This document shows, one piece after another, positions 16,057 to 25,289 of a DNA stretch of 64,000 bases (position 1 is the stretch's first letter; each line of letters starts with the position of its first letter). The notes beneath the pieces are model-generated. The model did not search any database. It saw nothing but the letters and a program-made list of their open reading frames with translations, and had not been told where the DNA came from. Made by a program: the position numbers and the translations under genes. The DNA comes from Patescibacteria group bacterium (GTDB taxonomy: Bacteria; Patescibacteriota; Patescibacteriia; JAHIZJ01). The stretch spans positions 1 through 64,000 of the forward strand of contig JBAZUB010000001.1 in NCBI GenBank assembly GCA_041661625.1. The letters are read 5' to 3'.

Positions 16057-16784
16057 AATCTTCCAACGCCATAGAGATAAATCAGCTTAATGTTACCCTG
16101 GGAGGACAGGCGATTCTTCGAGATATCTCGATCCGAATTGAAACCGGCACGATATCGGCCGTAATCGGTCCCAACGGATCCGGCAAATCAACCCTGATCA
16201 AGTCGATTCTGGGCTTGGTGCCATACAGCGGTAATATCAAGGTGATGGGACGATCGGTCGAACGTTCGCACCATCTGATCGGCTATGTACCGCAAAAGTT
16301 TGAATTCGATGCCAGCTTTCCGCTCACCGTGGAGGAGTTTTTGGCGTTGTTTGGCGGTAAAGTTGACCGAAGTCGCATCAAAGCCGCTTTGGAGGAGGTG
16401 GATATGCTTCCCTTGACTCAGCGGCGTTTGGGGGCACTGTCCGGCGGTCAACAGCAACGCGTGTTGATTGCTCAAGCTATTATCGGTAATCCCAAGATAT
16501 TGTTATTGGACGAGCCAACCAGCGGCATCGACGTCGAAGGCGTGAAAGACTTCTACACTTTGATCAAACATCTCAATACCGAACATCACGTCACGATCGT
16601 GCAGATATCGCATGAGATCAACATGGTCTATTCATTCGCCAGCCAGATAATTTGTCTGAATCGAGATTTGATTTGCGCGGGCAATCCCAAGACCGCGCTG
16701 ACTCAAGAAGTGTTGAAAAAACTTTACGGAGACGATGTCGATTTCCGCGGACACTTACACGCTACCGATCATCACCATGATTGA
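16053..16784 (+). CDS. znuC: Zinc ABC transporter ATP-binding protein (ZnuC-like)
   Basis: 243 aa. Walker A GPNGSGKST, Q-loop YVPQKFEFD, signature LSGGQQQRVLIAQ, Walker B ILLLDEPTSGID, H-loop QISHEINMV. The C-terminus is histidine-rich (HLHATDHHHD), plausible for binding zinc. Overlaps znuA by 4 bases and znuB by 8. Confidence 0.93.
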   Translation: MKSSNAIEINQLNVTLGGQAILRDISIRIETGTISAVIGPNGSGKSTLIKSILGLVPYSGNIKVMGRSVERSHHLIGYVPQKFEFDASFPLTVEEFLALFGGKVDRSRIKAALEEVDMLPLTQRRLGALSGGQQQRVLIAQAIIGNPKILLLDEPTSGIDVEGVKDFYTLIKHLNTEHHVTIVQISHEINMVYSFASQIICLNRDLICAGNPKTALTQEVLKKLYGDDVDFRGHLHATDHHHD

Positions 16785-17595
16785 GATGTTTCAATTGCCA
16801 TTTATGCAGCGGGCGTTGCTGGCGGGCGTGGTACTGGCCGCGATACTGGCCTACTTGGGTATTTTTGTGGTACTGCGCAAGATGTCGTTCTTCAGCGACG
16901 GGGTAGCGCACGCTTCTTTAGCCGGCGTCGCTATCGGCATCATGGTCAGCGTTAATCCTTTGATCACAGCATTGCTGGTTGGTCTGCTGGTGGCGGTGTC
17001 TTTAACCGTGCTTGAACGAACCACCAAGCTGTCATCAGACTCGATTATTGGTTTACTGTTTACGGCCGGGATGGCATTTGGCGTTTTGCTATTAAGTTTC
17101 AAGAGCGGCTATCAGCCCGAGTTGATCAGCTTTCTGTTTGGCAATATTCTGGCGATTCGCAATGCCGAGCTGATATTGATGGTAGCGCTATCGTTTGTGG
17201 TTCTAGTATTCCTGGTCACCCAACAACGCAAATTGCTGTTAATGTCGATCGACCCGAATCTGGCCAAAGTGTCGGGCATATCGCCGGTTAAGTATCAGTT
17301 ATTAATGAACATCTTCCTGGCTGTGTCGGTGGTGCTGGGAATTAAATTACTGGGCGTAATTCTAGTCAGTGCGCTGCTGTTAATCCCGGTTTCATCCGCT
17401 CGCTTGGTCACCAACTCTTTCAAACGATTACTGATCGTCACAATCATACTATCGGAAGTAGTTATGATCGCGGGTTTAGTGATATCATATTTCTTAAATC
17501 TGCCATCCGGCGCGGTGATCGTCTTGACCGGCACACTGGCGTTTTTCGCTATGTTGGGGTGGGGGAGTTTACGAACGAATAAATCAAATACATAA
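16777..17595 (+). CDS. znuB: Zinc ABC transporter permease (ZnuB-like)
   Basis: 272 aa from ATG 16777 (MIEMFQLPFMQRALLAG), overlapping the znuC stop. It has 7-8 hydrophobic segments and the ABC-3 family signatures FSDGVAHASLAGVAIG (EAA-like loop) and VSALLLIPVSSARLV. Forms the membrane channel with ZnuC. The track-length version starting at 16735 would lie inside znuC and is less likely. Confidence 0.92.
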   Translation: MIEMFQLPFMQRALLAGVVLAAILAYLGIFVVLRKMSFFSDGVAHASLAGVAIGIMVSVNPLITALLVGLLVAVSLTVLERTTKLSSDSIIGLLFTAGMAFGVLLLSFKSGYQPELISFLFGNILAIRNAELILMVALSFVVLVFLVTQQRKLLLMSIDPNLAKVSGISPVKYQLLMNIFLAVSVVLGIKLLGVILVSALLLIPVSSARLVTNSFKRLLIVTIILSEVVMIAGLVISYFLNLPSGAVIVLTGTLAFFAMLGWGSLRTNKSNT

Positions 17596-17597
17596 TT

Positions 17598-18083
17598 ATG
17601 CAATTTTTAATACACGTTAGCGCGGTGATAATGGATAAACGGGGTCGCATACTTCTTGTAAAAGAGAACAAGCAAGCGACCCGCGGTAAATGGAACTTCC
17701 CCGGCGGACATTTGAATCCAGGTGAAGAATTAGTGGCGGGGGTTATTCGCGAGGCAAAAGAAGAAACGAATCTTAATATTAAAGTTAAAAGTCTAATAGG
17801 CATCTATACAGGTCAACGAGAAAACCACTATATTAATTTTGTATTTAAGGTAACTATAAGAAGTGGAAAAATAAGCGTAGACCACGAAGAAATACAGGAA
17901 CTTAAATGGTACACATTGAGCGAGTTATCTAAAATACCAAAGAGCACCCTTTTAAATCGTAGAAAGTTTGCTCGCATTTTGAAGGATTTACGGTTGAATA
18001 GAAATATCCCGGCCAGTATTATTAGTGAGAAAATGTATCCGGATACAAAGATTATTTTCAGTAAGCATGGAAAACGGTTTTAA
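17598..18083 (+). CDS. NUDIX hydrolase
   Basis: 161 aa. Canonical box: GGHLNPGEELVAGVIREAKEE followed by TNL. The opening IHVSAVIMDKRGRILLVKE fits the MutT/ADP-ribose pyrophosphatase-like group; substrate unknown. It starts 2 bases after znuB, so could be read through from the zinc operon. Visibly more AT-rich than znuB, as is the following gene, which suggests the pair arrived together. Confidence 0.85.
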   Translation: MQFLIHVSAVIMDKRGRILLVKENKQATRGKWNFPGGHLNPGEELVAGVIREAKEETNLNIKVKSLIGIYTGQRENHYINFVFKVTIRSGKISVDHEEIQELKWYTLSELSKIPKSTLLNRRKFARILKDLRLNRNIPASIISEKMYPDTKIIFSKHGKRF

Positions 18084-19029
18084 AAGGAGAATAGATTATA
18101 CTGGGAGTTTAAAAAATCTTTCAACAACAATTGTGAGAGATTTTGCATTAGGAAAATATCTGAACCACAAAATTGTCACCATTGGGTATGAAGATTTCAA
18201 TTATTATCTAAGAACCTCTAAAGGTAGGTATTTTGTAAAAATCTTTTCCACACAAAGAACACCGGATGACGCAAAAAGAATTGTAGGAATTATGTCTCAA
18301 GTATATCGAGCCGGGATTGCGATCCCTGAACTCTATGAGTCAAGCCAGGGATATCTCCATGTAGTAAAAGAAAATGGTATTACGTTGAGAATTTGTGTCA
18401 TGAGCTTTGTTGAAGGCAAGGACTTCTTTACTACTGGAAAACGACTCACCAATAAGGACATTGGTGAAATAGTGTATCAAACTGCAATGATTAACAAGCT
18501 GTCCATAAGACCAAAGAGAATTTACGACACTTGGGCAATCTCAAACTTTCTACATGAATTTAACAAGAAAAAGAAATATCTTGATAAAGCAGATCAGCCT
18601 CTATTTAAGTCGCTTGTTGGTGATATAAAAAAACTCAACACGCAATCTCTTCCCCATTGCTTTACGCATGGAGATATCATCAAAACGAATGTACTAAAAG
18701 ATATACATGGACGAATATGGATAGTCGATTTTTCTGTCGCTAATACCTATCCTCGAATTCAAGAATTGGCAGTATTGGCTTGTGATGTTCTATTTGATCG
18801 TACCAGTAAGCTAAAAAGTGAACGGATGCTAGCACATGGTTTGGCTGAGTACCAAAAATATACCCCTCTAATAGTAAGGGAAAAGAACTCTTTACCATTG
18901 TTTATAAAATTAGCTCATGCCATGCATGTTTTGTGCGCGACATTTGAGAAAAAGACAAAACATAACACCTCCAAGGAAAACGAGTATTTTCTCAATATAG
19001 GAAAAATTGGCCTGCGTCGCTTCAACTAA
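18067..19029 (+). CDS. Aminoglycoside phosphotransferase/homoserine-kinase-II-like kinase
   Basis: 320 aa from ATG 18067, overlapping the NUDIX gene by 17 bases. Kinase-like fold of the APH/choline kinase group: N-lobe YYLRTSKGRYFVKIFS (ATP-binding Lys), catalytic loop CFTHGDIIKTNVL (HGD...N) and IWIVDFSVANTYPRI (metal-binding Asp). Likely phosphorylates a small hydroxyl substrate; resistance should not be assumed. AT-rich codons compared with most genes here. The 150 bases after it contain the rnpB promoter and no gene. Confidence 0.8.
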   Translation: MENGFKRRIDYTGSLKNLSTTIVRDFALGKYLNHKIVTIGYEDFNYYLRTSKGRYFVKIFSTQRTPDDAKRIVGIMSQVYRAGIAIPELYESSQGYLHVVKENGITLRICVMSFVEGKDFFTTGKRLTNKDIGEIVYQTAMINKLSIRPKRIYDTWAISNFLHEFNKKKKYLDKADQPLFKSLVGDIKKLNTQSLPHCFTHGDIIKTNVLKDIHGRIWIVDFSVANTYPRIQELAVLACDVLFDRTSKLKSERMLAHGLAEYQKYTPLIVREKNSLPLFIKLAHAMHVLCATFEKKTKHNTSKENEYFLNIGKIGLRRFN

Positions 19030-19139
19030 AGTCGTGATACTTGGGTCGTGCGACGTATAGAAGTGTATAACTTCCGTGTGCTTCCTATGATATACAGGCG
19101 TGTTGTGATATAAACTACAAAGCGTTTGTTTTTTTGTGC

Positions 19140-19168
19140 TTGACAAAACAGCTGTAATACAGTATTGT
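19140..19168 (+). promoter_or_regulatory. rnpB promoter
   Basis: Consensus TTGACA (19140-19145), 17-bp spacer, TATTGT (19163-19168). The predicted start is near 19175, just before helix P1 of the RNA. Confidence 0.8.
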
Positions 19169-19177
19169 ACAAGCGTC

Positions 19178-19883
19178 TGAAGAAGGCTGGATGGCCGCCC
19201 TCCTGCGCTCACCTGTGGTGAGCTTCGGAGGGCAGGCCCCCTTACCGTGTACAAAAGGCATAGGGGCCTGCCCAACGTAGCTCGCTGAAAGCGAGCGCAG
19301 TTGGGAGGAAAGTCCGAACACCTCCCAATGGAAACGTTGGGGTAAGAGACACTTTCGAAATGAAAGCGGGAGCAGGAAATTCGATGAGTTCAATTGACTT
19401 TTTGAGTTTTCGAAGCCCAGGGATAGTGTCACAGAGACAATACCGCCCACTGGCCTGTTAATAACTTGGCGGGCAAAGGGCAAGGGTGAAAAGAGTGGCC
19501 AGCCTACGCTCCTAACGGAGCTTCGGTTGGCGCGCCCATGACGAAAGAATTGGAGCGCGGGTAAGAGCCCACAGACTGCCTCGGTGACGGGGTAGTGTGA
19601 AAAACCCTGTCTGGTGCAAGACCGAATAGGTCACCCCCACCCAAACCCTCCCCCTTGAATCATCTTTGATTATCAAAAAGGTGAAGAAGGGGGAGGGCTA
19701 GGGTGGGGGTGGCGGGTAGGTTGCTAGAGTCCGTCAGCAATGGCGGATCGAGATAGATGGCCATCCACCTACGCCCTGCGGGCTTCGGTGGACAAGTACA
19801 CCACTGATTAACTTCGGTTGTTAGCTTGTCACACGAGGTCCGTAGAGCGAAGGGGACAGAATTCGGCTTACAGGCCTTCTTCG
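19178..19883 (+). ncRNA. rnpB: RNase P RNA, class A, greatly enlarged (about 705 nt)
   Basis: Catalytic RNA that matures tRNA 5' ends. P1 is GAAGAAGGC (19179-19187) with GCCTTCTTC (19874-19882); P2 is GGATGGCC (19189-19196) with GGCCATCC (19759-19766). Conserved region I is GAGGAAAGTCCGAAC (19305-19319) and region V is ACAGAATTCGGCTTA (19856-19870), pairing CCGAA/TTCGG as P4. A GGTAA/GAGC-type core and AATAGG of L15 are also present. Most bacterial versions are 350-420 nt. Extra blocks: hairpins at 19197-19233 and 19234-19269 between P2 and P3; an 80-nt GC-rich hairpin at 19632-19711 in the P16/P17 position; and about 89 nt (19767-19855) between P2' and P4', including a TTCG-capped stem. P3 is probably 19273-19303. 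Strong promoter upstream. Confidence 0.93.
19632..19711 (+). repeat. Long palindromic insert within the RNase P RNA
   Basis: Two stacked perfect 11-bp helices. CACCCCCACCC (19632-19642) pairs with GGGTGGGGGTG (19701-19711), and CCCTCCCCCTT (19646-19656) pairs with AAGGGGGAGGG (19687-19697). A 30-nt AT-rich apical loop caps them. The C-rich/G-rich arms resemble mobile palindromic (REP/RPE-like) repeats found in other bacteria. It sits where P16/P17 normally is, so the core fold can tolerate it. Confidence 0.75.
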
Positions 19884-19902
19884 GACAATATTAAACCACA
19901 CT

Positions 19903-21291
19903 ATGAAAAGAGCTGAACTTGCTTTCAGTGCCATTTTAGTCCCGGTTGATTATCTGATGATCGTAGCGGCCGGATTGGCGGCTTACCGGCTTCGGTTTTG
20001 GGAGATTGCCAGCCTGCGGCCGGTCGTGTACGAACTGCCGATTCGGGAATACATTCCGATTGTACTGATTGTCGGCTTGGTTTGGTTGCTGGTGTTCGCC
20101 ATCAGCGGACTGTATGCCATCGGCGGTACCCGGCGTTTTTTCGATGAGTTTATCAAGATAATACTGGCCTGTTCCACGGGCGTTTTGTTAATCATATTAT
20201 TGATCTTCTTTCGACGCGAAATGTTCTCTTCGCGTTTTATTATTTTAGTCGGCTGGGTCGCGGCTATGATCTTGGCCAGCATCGGCCGGCTGGTGGTGCG
20301 GTCAATCCAGCGATCGATGATGCGGCGGGGAGTGGGGTTGCGCACGGTCTGCGTGGTCGGACACGGTGAAACCGCGGTGGCTTTGGTGGAAAAGTTCAAC
20401 AACGATCCGGGTTTGGGTTATCGGGTGGGTATGCAGTTGGCGCAGGTAAACGAACAAACATTGAATGAACTGTGTGATCGTTTGGACGCGCAACCACTGG
20501 ACGAAGTTATCTTAGCCGATCCGTTTGTGGGCCGGATCGAACGCATGAAGGTGTTGGATTTATGTAATGACCACCACGTTGCGTTCAAATATGCCGCCGA
20601 TCTATTGGATACAAAAGTATCCAATATTCGGTTCGAAACCCAGGCCGGTCAGCAGTTGATCGAAATAAAACGCACGCCGCTCGATGGCTGGGGCCGAATA
20701 TTGAAACGAATCGGCGATACTATTTTGGCTGTGATCTTGTTAATTATTTTATCACCGGTATTTCTAATCACGGCGGTAATAATTCGGTTGGAAACCAAGG
20801 GTCCGATTTTCTACCAAGCGCGTCGGGTAGGTGAGTCAAATCGGCCGTTTACGCTCTACAAGTTCAGATCGATGGTGAATAACGCCCATGCCATGAAATC
20901 AGAATTGATGAAGTATAACGAACGCAACGACGGGCCGCTGTTCAAGATCAAAGACGATCCGCGCATTACCAGGGTTGGAAAGTTTATTCGCAAGACCAGC
21001 ATTGATGAATTACCTCAACTGTTTAACGTAATATTGGGCAATATGAGCCTGGTTGGTCCGCGGCCGCACGAACCGGAAGAGGTCATCCGTTATCGCCGGG
21101 AACATCGCAAACTGCTGGCCATAAAACCGGGCATGACCGGACTGGCCCAAATATCGGGCCGATCGGAGCTCAATTTTGACGAGGAAGCCAAGCTGGATAT
21201 TTATTACATCGAACATTGGTCGCCCTTGCTGGATTTGAAGGTGGTTATACGGACACCCTGGGTGGTGCTCAATGCTAAATCAGTCAGCTAA
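19903..21291 (+). CDS. Polyprenyl-phosphate glycosylphosphotransferase (WbaP/CpsE-like)
   Basis: 462 aa. Starts glycan assembly by moving a sugar-1-phosphate from a nucleotide sugar to a lipid carrier. Four to five N-terminal TMs (to ~125), a CoA-binding-like Rossmann domain (~140-245; VCVVGHGETAVALVEKF), then the bacterial sugar transferase domain (~265-462) with its TM (AVILLIILSPVFLITAVI), QARRVGES, FTLYKFRSM, DELPQLFNVILGNMSLVGP and the GMTGLAQISGR loop. First gene of the glycan cluster. Confidence 0.9.
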   Translation: MKRAELAFSAILVPVDYLMIVAAGLAAYRLRFWEIASLRPVVYELPIREYIPIVLIVGLVWLLVFAISGLYAIGGTRRFFDEFIKIILACSTGVLLIILLIFFRREMFSSRFIILVGWVAAMILASIGRLVVRSIQRSMMRRGVGLRTVCVVGHGETAVALVEKFNNDPGLGYRVGMQLAQVNEQTLNELCDRLDAQPLDEVILADPFVGRIERMKVLDLCNDHHVAFKYAADLLDTKVSNIRFETQAGQQLIEIKRTPLDGWGRILKRIGDTILAVILLIILSPVFLITAVIIRLETKGPIFYQARRVGESNRPFTLYKFRSMVNNAHAMKSELMKYNERNDGPLFKIKDDPRITRVGKFIRKTSIDELPQLFNVILGNMSLVGPRPHEPEEVIRYRREHRKLLAIKPGMTGLAQISGRSELNFDEEAKLDIYYIEHWSPLLDLKVVIRTPWVVLNAKSVS

Positions 21292-21300
21292 CCGCTTACC

Positions 21301-22401
21301 ATGAAAATCGCCCTTATTCACGAACATCTGGCCCAGGACGGCGGCGCCGAAAAGGTGCTGCAGGTATTCCAGGAACTATATCCGAATGCGCCCACTTTTA
21401 CGCTGGTTTATGATAAAGACCGGGCGAATGTGGCTTTTCAAGGTAAGAAAATACACACATCATATCTGCAGAAGATGCCATTTGGATTGCGCCGCTATCA
21501 ATGGTATTTACCATGGATGCCGGACGCGATTGAGCGATTCGATCTGACCGAGTTTGACGTCGTGCTGTCATCCTGTTCGGCGTTCGCCAAGGGTGTGATT
21601 ACGTTAGCCGATACCAAGCATATTTGTTACTGCCATTCGCCGACCCGATATTTGTGGAGCGACACGCATCGGTATGTCGATGAACTGCATTACCCAAACA
21701 TTTTTAAGAACCTTATTCGATCCCAGCTGCCCCGCATACGGATGTGGGATCAATTAGCCGCCCAGCGAGTCGACGAGTTTATTGCCAATTCAGCCGCGGT
21801 ACAGCGGCGGATCAAGAAATACTACCGCCGCGATAGTACGGTTATTTACCCGCCTGTGGAAATATCACGGTTTAAGGTTGCCAGTGAAATTGGTAATTAC
21901 TATTTGATTGGCGGGCGCTTGGTGGCTTATAAGCGGTTTGACGAAGCGATCAAGGCGTTCAATCAGCTGGGTTTCCCATTGAAAGTCTACGGCAGTGGGC
22001 CGGAAGAAAAGAATCTGCGAAAAATTGCCAAGAGCAATATTCAGTTCCTCGGACGGGTGAGTGACGAAGAACGGGCGGATCTCTACAGCCACGCCAAAGC
22101 CTTCATCAATCCGCAGGAGGAAGATTTCGGTATCACCGTCATCGAGGCCATGGCTTCGGGTCGGCCGGTAATTGCCTTTGCCAAAGGGGGAGCACTGGAA
22201 ACGGTGATTGATGGACAAACCGGCGTATTCTTCCACGATCAGAATTGGGCGGCGCTGGCCGATACGGTGTTGCGTTTCAAGATCGACAGCGTTGACCCGG
22301 CAGCCATACAACGCCACGCGACTACATTTGATGTGGATCGTTTTAAGAATAATATTCGCGCCTATATCGACACGCGAACTACATCTCAGATAAATAATTA
22401 A
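21301..22401 (+). CDS. GT4-family glycosyltransferase
   Basis: 366 aa, GT-B fold. N-terminal acceptor domain with HEHLAQDGGAEKVLQVF; C-terminal donor domain with YLIGGRLVAYKRFDEAIKAF, FLGRVSDEERADLY and the E-x7-E motif in EDFGITVIEAMASGRPVIAF. Transfers a sugar to the growing lipid-linked glycan; specificity unknown. Starts 9 bases after the glycosylphosphotransferase gene. Confidence 0.9.
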   Translation: MKIALIHEHLAQDGGAEKVLQVFQELYPNAPTFTLVYDKDRANVAFQGKKIHTSYLQKMPFGLRRYQWYLPWMPDAIERFDLTEFDVVLSSCSAFAKGVITLADTKHICYCHSPTRYLWSDTHRYVDELHYPNIFKNLIRSQLPRIRMWDQLAAQRVDEFIANSAAVQRRIKKYYRRDSTVIYPPVEISRFKVASEIGNYYLIGGRLVAYKRFDEAIKAFNQLGFPLKVYGSGPEEKNLRKIAKSNIQFLGRVSDEERADLYSHAKAFINPQEEDFGITVIEAMASGRPVIAFAKGGALETVIDGQTGVFFHDQNWAALADTVLRFKIDSVDPAAIQRHATTFDVDRFKNNIRAYIDTRTTSQINN

Positions 22402-22415
22402 TCATATATAAGGCC

Positions 22416-23024
22416 ATGAACACGAATGAACATTCGGCATTGTTAAAGAAGTATCTCTGGCTGATAGTGATCATAACTTTATTGGTCGGGGCGTCATCCT
22501 ACGTCTGGGCGAAGCAGATCCCGACGGTTTATCGTACTTCGATATCGTTTGCGGTCAATCGGATCAACAAACAGGATACGGCCGAATACCAGTACGACGG
22601 TTATTACGCCATTCAGGCCAGCGACCTGTTTTCCCAAACAGTCGTCAGTTGGTTTTATACCCCGTCATTCATTCTGGAAGTTTATGATATAGCGGGAGTG
22701 ACTCCAAAGATCGACACGCTGGAAAAATTCACGGCGCAATTTAAGACCAAGAAATACTCAGCCCAAAATATCGTAGTGACCTACCCGGAGCGCGACCGAG
22801 CCACTGCGGAGAAAATCGCCAACGGAATTATTCAAAATGTCAGCCAGCGCACCAAATCACTCAATCAATCCTCCGAGCAAAAGGCGCTATTTGAAGTTGT
22901 CGGGGCGAAACCGGTAATTGTCGAGCAACCCTCAAATATACCCGTACGCACCGTGCTGGGATTAATCGTTGGATTGGTGGCATCGCTGGGATTTGTCTAC
23001 CTGGTTCGTTACTTCCGCAGCTAG
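22416..23024 (+). CDS. Wzz-like chain-length determinant family protein
   Basis: 202 aa with two TMs flanking an extracytoplasmic domain: residues ~13-32 (YLWLIVIITLLVGASSYVWA) and ~178-198 (VRTVLGLIVGLVASLGFVYL), the latter preceded by the proline-containing EQPSNIPVR typical of Wzz/polysaccharide co-polymerases. Likely sets glycan length or couples export. Lies between glycosyltransferase genes. A second relative is at 51749. Confidence 0.75.
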   Translation: MNTNEHSALLKKYLWLIVIITLLVGASSYVWAKQIPTVYRTSISFAVNRINKQDTAEYQYDGYYAIQASDLFSQTVVSWFYTPSFILEVYDIAGVTPKIDTLEKFTAQFKTKKYSAQNIVVTYPERDRATAEKIANGIIQNVSQRTKSLNQSSEQKALFEVVGAKPVIVEQPSNIPVRTVLGLIVGLVASLGFVYLVRYFRS

Positions 23025-23028
23025 GCCG

Positions 23029-24168
23029 ATGCGCATCGGTATCGACATACGATCGCTTGGTGAGGCTCATCCCGGCGGGGTGGCTATGTATACCCGCAAT
23101 ATTGTTGCGTCGTTATTGCAGATAGATTCTGATAACGAATACATTTTGTTTGCCAATGCTTGGGGCAAACCGGCCACTTGGTCAGGCTCTGAGCCAAACG
23201 TGCGTCTCGCGGCCAGCCGATGGCCCAATAAGATATTTCATGCCACGCAGTGTTTTGCCCATCAGCCCAAGCTGGATCGGTTATGCGGTGGCGTGGATAT
23301 CTTTTTCATGCCCAATTGGAATTTTGCCAGTTTGTCGCGCGATTGTCCGCTGGTACTGACCGTACACGATTTGTCCCATGTCATATATCCCAATCTGCTG
23401 TCGCGCAAGCGGCGCTGGTGGCACTGGTTCATCGGCGTACGGCAGTTGTTAAATCGGGCGGATCGCATTATCGCCGTATCCGAATGTACCCGCCGAGATT
23501 TGATTGAGCTATGCCGGGTACCCGAAGGCAAAATCAGCGTGGTACCATCGGGACTGGCGCGTCCGGATCGAGTACCCAGTGAAAACGATGTGGTGAATGT
23601 GTTAGCTCGGTTAAAATTCACCCAACCGTACTTCTTAGCCTTGAATTTTCTAGAACCAAGAAAAAACACCGTCGCTTTGTTGGAAGCATTTCATCGCTAC
23701 CGCGCCAATGGTGGCCGCAGTCAGTTGGTTATAGTCGGACAGCCTAGTTGGCAGGACAAGCATCTAAAAATATTGGCGCAGCGGCTCGATTTAACTTCGG
23801 CGGTCCAGTTCGCCGGCTATGTGTCCGAGCCGGATAAATATTGTTTGTTGCGCGGCGCTCTAGCCTTTGTCTACCCATCTGTCTATGAAGGGTTTGGCTT
23901 TCCACCGTTGGAAAGTCTGGCATGCGGCACTCCGGTAATTATGGCACACGCATCTTCACTACCCGAAGTGCTGGGGCGGCAGGCGTTGCTGGTCGATCCG
24001 TACAATGCCAACGAATTAGCCCGGGCGTTGCAAGCGATTGAAGATCAACCAGCCTTGCGCGAGCGATTGACCCGGGACTCCGAAAGATTATATGCCCGAT
24101 ATCAATGGTCAGAGACTGCTCGGGCTACACTGAACATATTTAAAGAAATAATTTCGCCAATAATATGA
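23029..24168 (+). CDS. GT4-family glycosyltransferase
   Basis: 379 aa from ATG 23029 (MRIGIDIRSLGEAHPGGVAM); the longer reading overlaps the Wzz-like gene and lacks the glycosyltransferase start. GT-B donor-site motifs FLALNFLEPRKNTVALLEAF, FAGYVSEPDKY and YEGFGFPPLESLACGTPVI are present. Overlaps the next gene by 4 bases (ATGA). Confidence 0.9.
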   Translation: MRIGIDIRSLGEAHPGGVAMYTRNIVASLLQIDSDNEYILFANAWGKPATWSGSEPNVRLAASRWPNKIFHATQCFAHQPKLDRLCGGVDIFFMPNWNFASLSRDCPLVLTVHDLSHVIYPNLLSRKRRWWHWFIGVRQLLNRADRIIAVSECTRRDLIELCRVPEGKISVVPSGLARPDRVPSENDVVNVLARLKFTQPYFLALNFLEPRKNTVALLEAFHRYRANGGRSQLVIVGQPSWQDKHLKILAQRLDLTSAVQFAGYVSEPDKYCLLRGALAFVYPSVYEGFGFPPLESLACGTPVIMAHASSLPEVLGRQALLVDPYNANELARALQAIEDQPALRERLTRDSERLYARYQWSETARATLNIFKEIISPII

Positions 24169-25289
24169 AAATAGGCATTGACGCCCGTTTTTGGGGACCG
24201 GAAGGCAAGGGGCTGGGACGCTATACCCAGAAATTGATCGAAAATCTGGAAAAAATTGATCAGACCAACCAATATCGGATTTTTGTAAAACCCAGCAGTT
24301 ACGAGACGTATCAACCAAAGAATCCAAATTTTATCAAAGTTCTGGCACCATATCGCTGGTATTCGGTAGAGGAACAACTTAAATTTCCAGCGTTAATAAA
24401 CGCGCAGAAATTGGACTTAGTTCACTTCCCTCACTTTAACGTGCCATTGTTGTACCGTCGGCCATACCTCGTTACTATCCATGATTTGATTATCACGCAT
24501 TTTCCGACTACGCGAGCGACCACGCTGGGCCCTGTCAAGTATTTTTTCAAGCGGCTTGGATACCAGTGGGTGATCGCCACGGCTGTTAAGCGGTCGCGCA
24601 AGGTAATTACCGTTTCCGATTTCGTAAAAAATGAGTTGGTAAAGTTCTTCAAGCTGCCTGAAACAAAAGTGGCCGTGACATATGAGGCCACCGACTTGTT
24701 TCAAGGCGAAGCCACCGATCCCGATACGGTGTTGGCTCAATATCATATCAGTCGGCCATACTTGCTATATGTGGGTAACGCCTATCCGCACAAGAATCTA
24801 GAGATGCTGGTTGCGGCATTTAAAGAGTTGAGACAACGGCACGCCGATGTTAAATTAGTGCTGGTCGGCAAGATGGATTATTTTTACCAGCGATTAAAAA
24901 AGATGAGTGATGATATGGGATTGGGCGGCGCGGTGATTTATCCGGGTTATGTTCCAGACGAGCACCTACCGGCCCTATATCAGAAAGCACTGCTGTACGT
25001 ATTCCCTTCGCTTTCCGAGGGATTTGGCCTGCCACCGCTCGAAGCGATGCAATACGGGGTACCGGTAGCGGCAGCGCACAGTTCCTGCTTGCCAGAAATC
25101 CTGGGAAATGGCGTGGTCTACTTTAATCCCAACGAAAAACATGATATAGTAAATGTACTAGCCAATCTAATCGAACAACCCGATAAACGGGATGAATTGG
25201 TGCGGTTAGGCAATGAGCGAGTCCGGCATTTTAGCTGGGAGACAATGGCTCGCCAGACCGTCGATCTTTATCAGTCAATGAGTCGATGA
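24165..25289 (+). CDS. GT4-family glycosyltransferase
   Basis: 374 aa, GT-B. N-terminal GIDARFWGPEGKGLGRYT with a glycine-rich acceptor loop; YLLYVGNAYPHKNLEMLV and SEGFGLPPLEAMQYGVPVA in the donor domain. Similar in build to its upstream neighbour, so the two may be an old duplication acting on successive residues. Overlaps both neighbours by 4 bases. Confidence 0.9.
   Translation: MKIGIDARFWGPEGKGLGRYTQKLIENLEKIDQTNQYRIFVKPSSYETYQPKNPNFIKVLAPYRWYSVEEQLKFPALINAQKLDLVHFPHFNVPLLYRRPYLVTIHDLIITHFPTTRATTLGPVKYFFKRLGYQWVIATAVKRSRKVITVSDFVKNELVKFFKLPETKVAVTYEATDLFQGEATDPDTVLAQYHISRPYLLYVGNAYPHKNLEMLVAAFKELRQRHADVKLVLVGKMDYFYQRLKKMSDDMGLGGAVIYPGYVPDEHLPALYQKALLYVFPSLSEGFGLPPLEAMQYGVPVAAAHSSCLPEILGNGVVYFNPNEKHDIVNVLANLIEQPDKRDELVRLGNERVRHFSWETMARQTVDLYQSMSR

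Noticed and set aside
18067..19029. Antibiotic-resistance role for the phosphotransferase
   Set aside because: The fold is shared with choline and homoserine kinases, and nothing in the context points to resistance.
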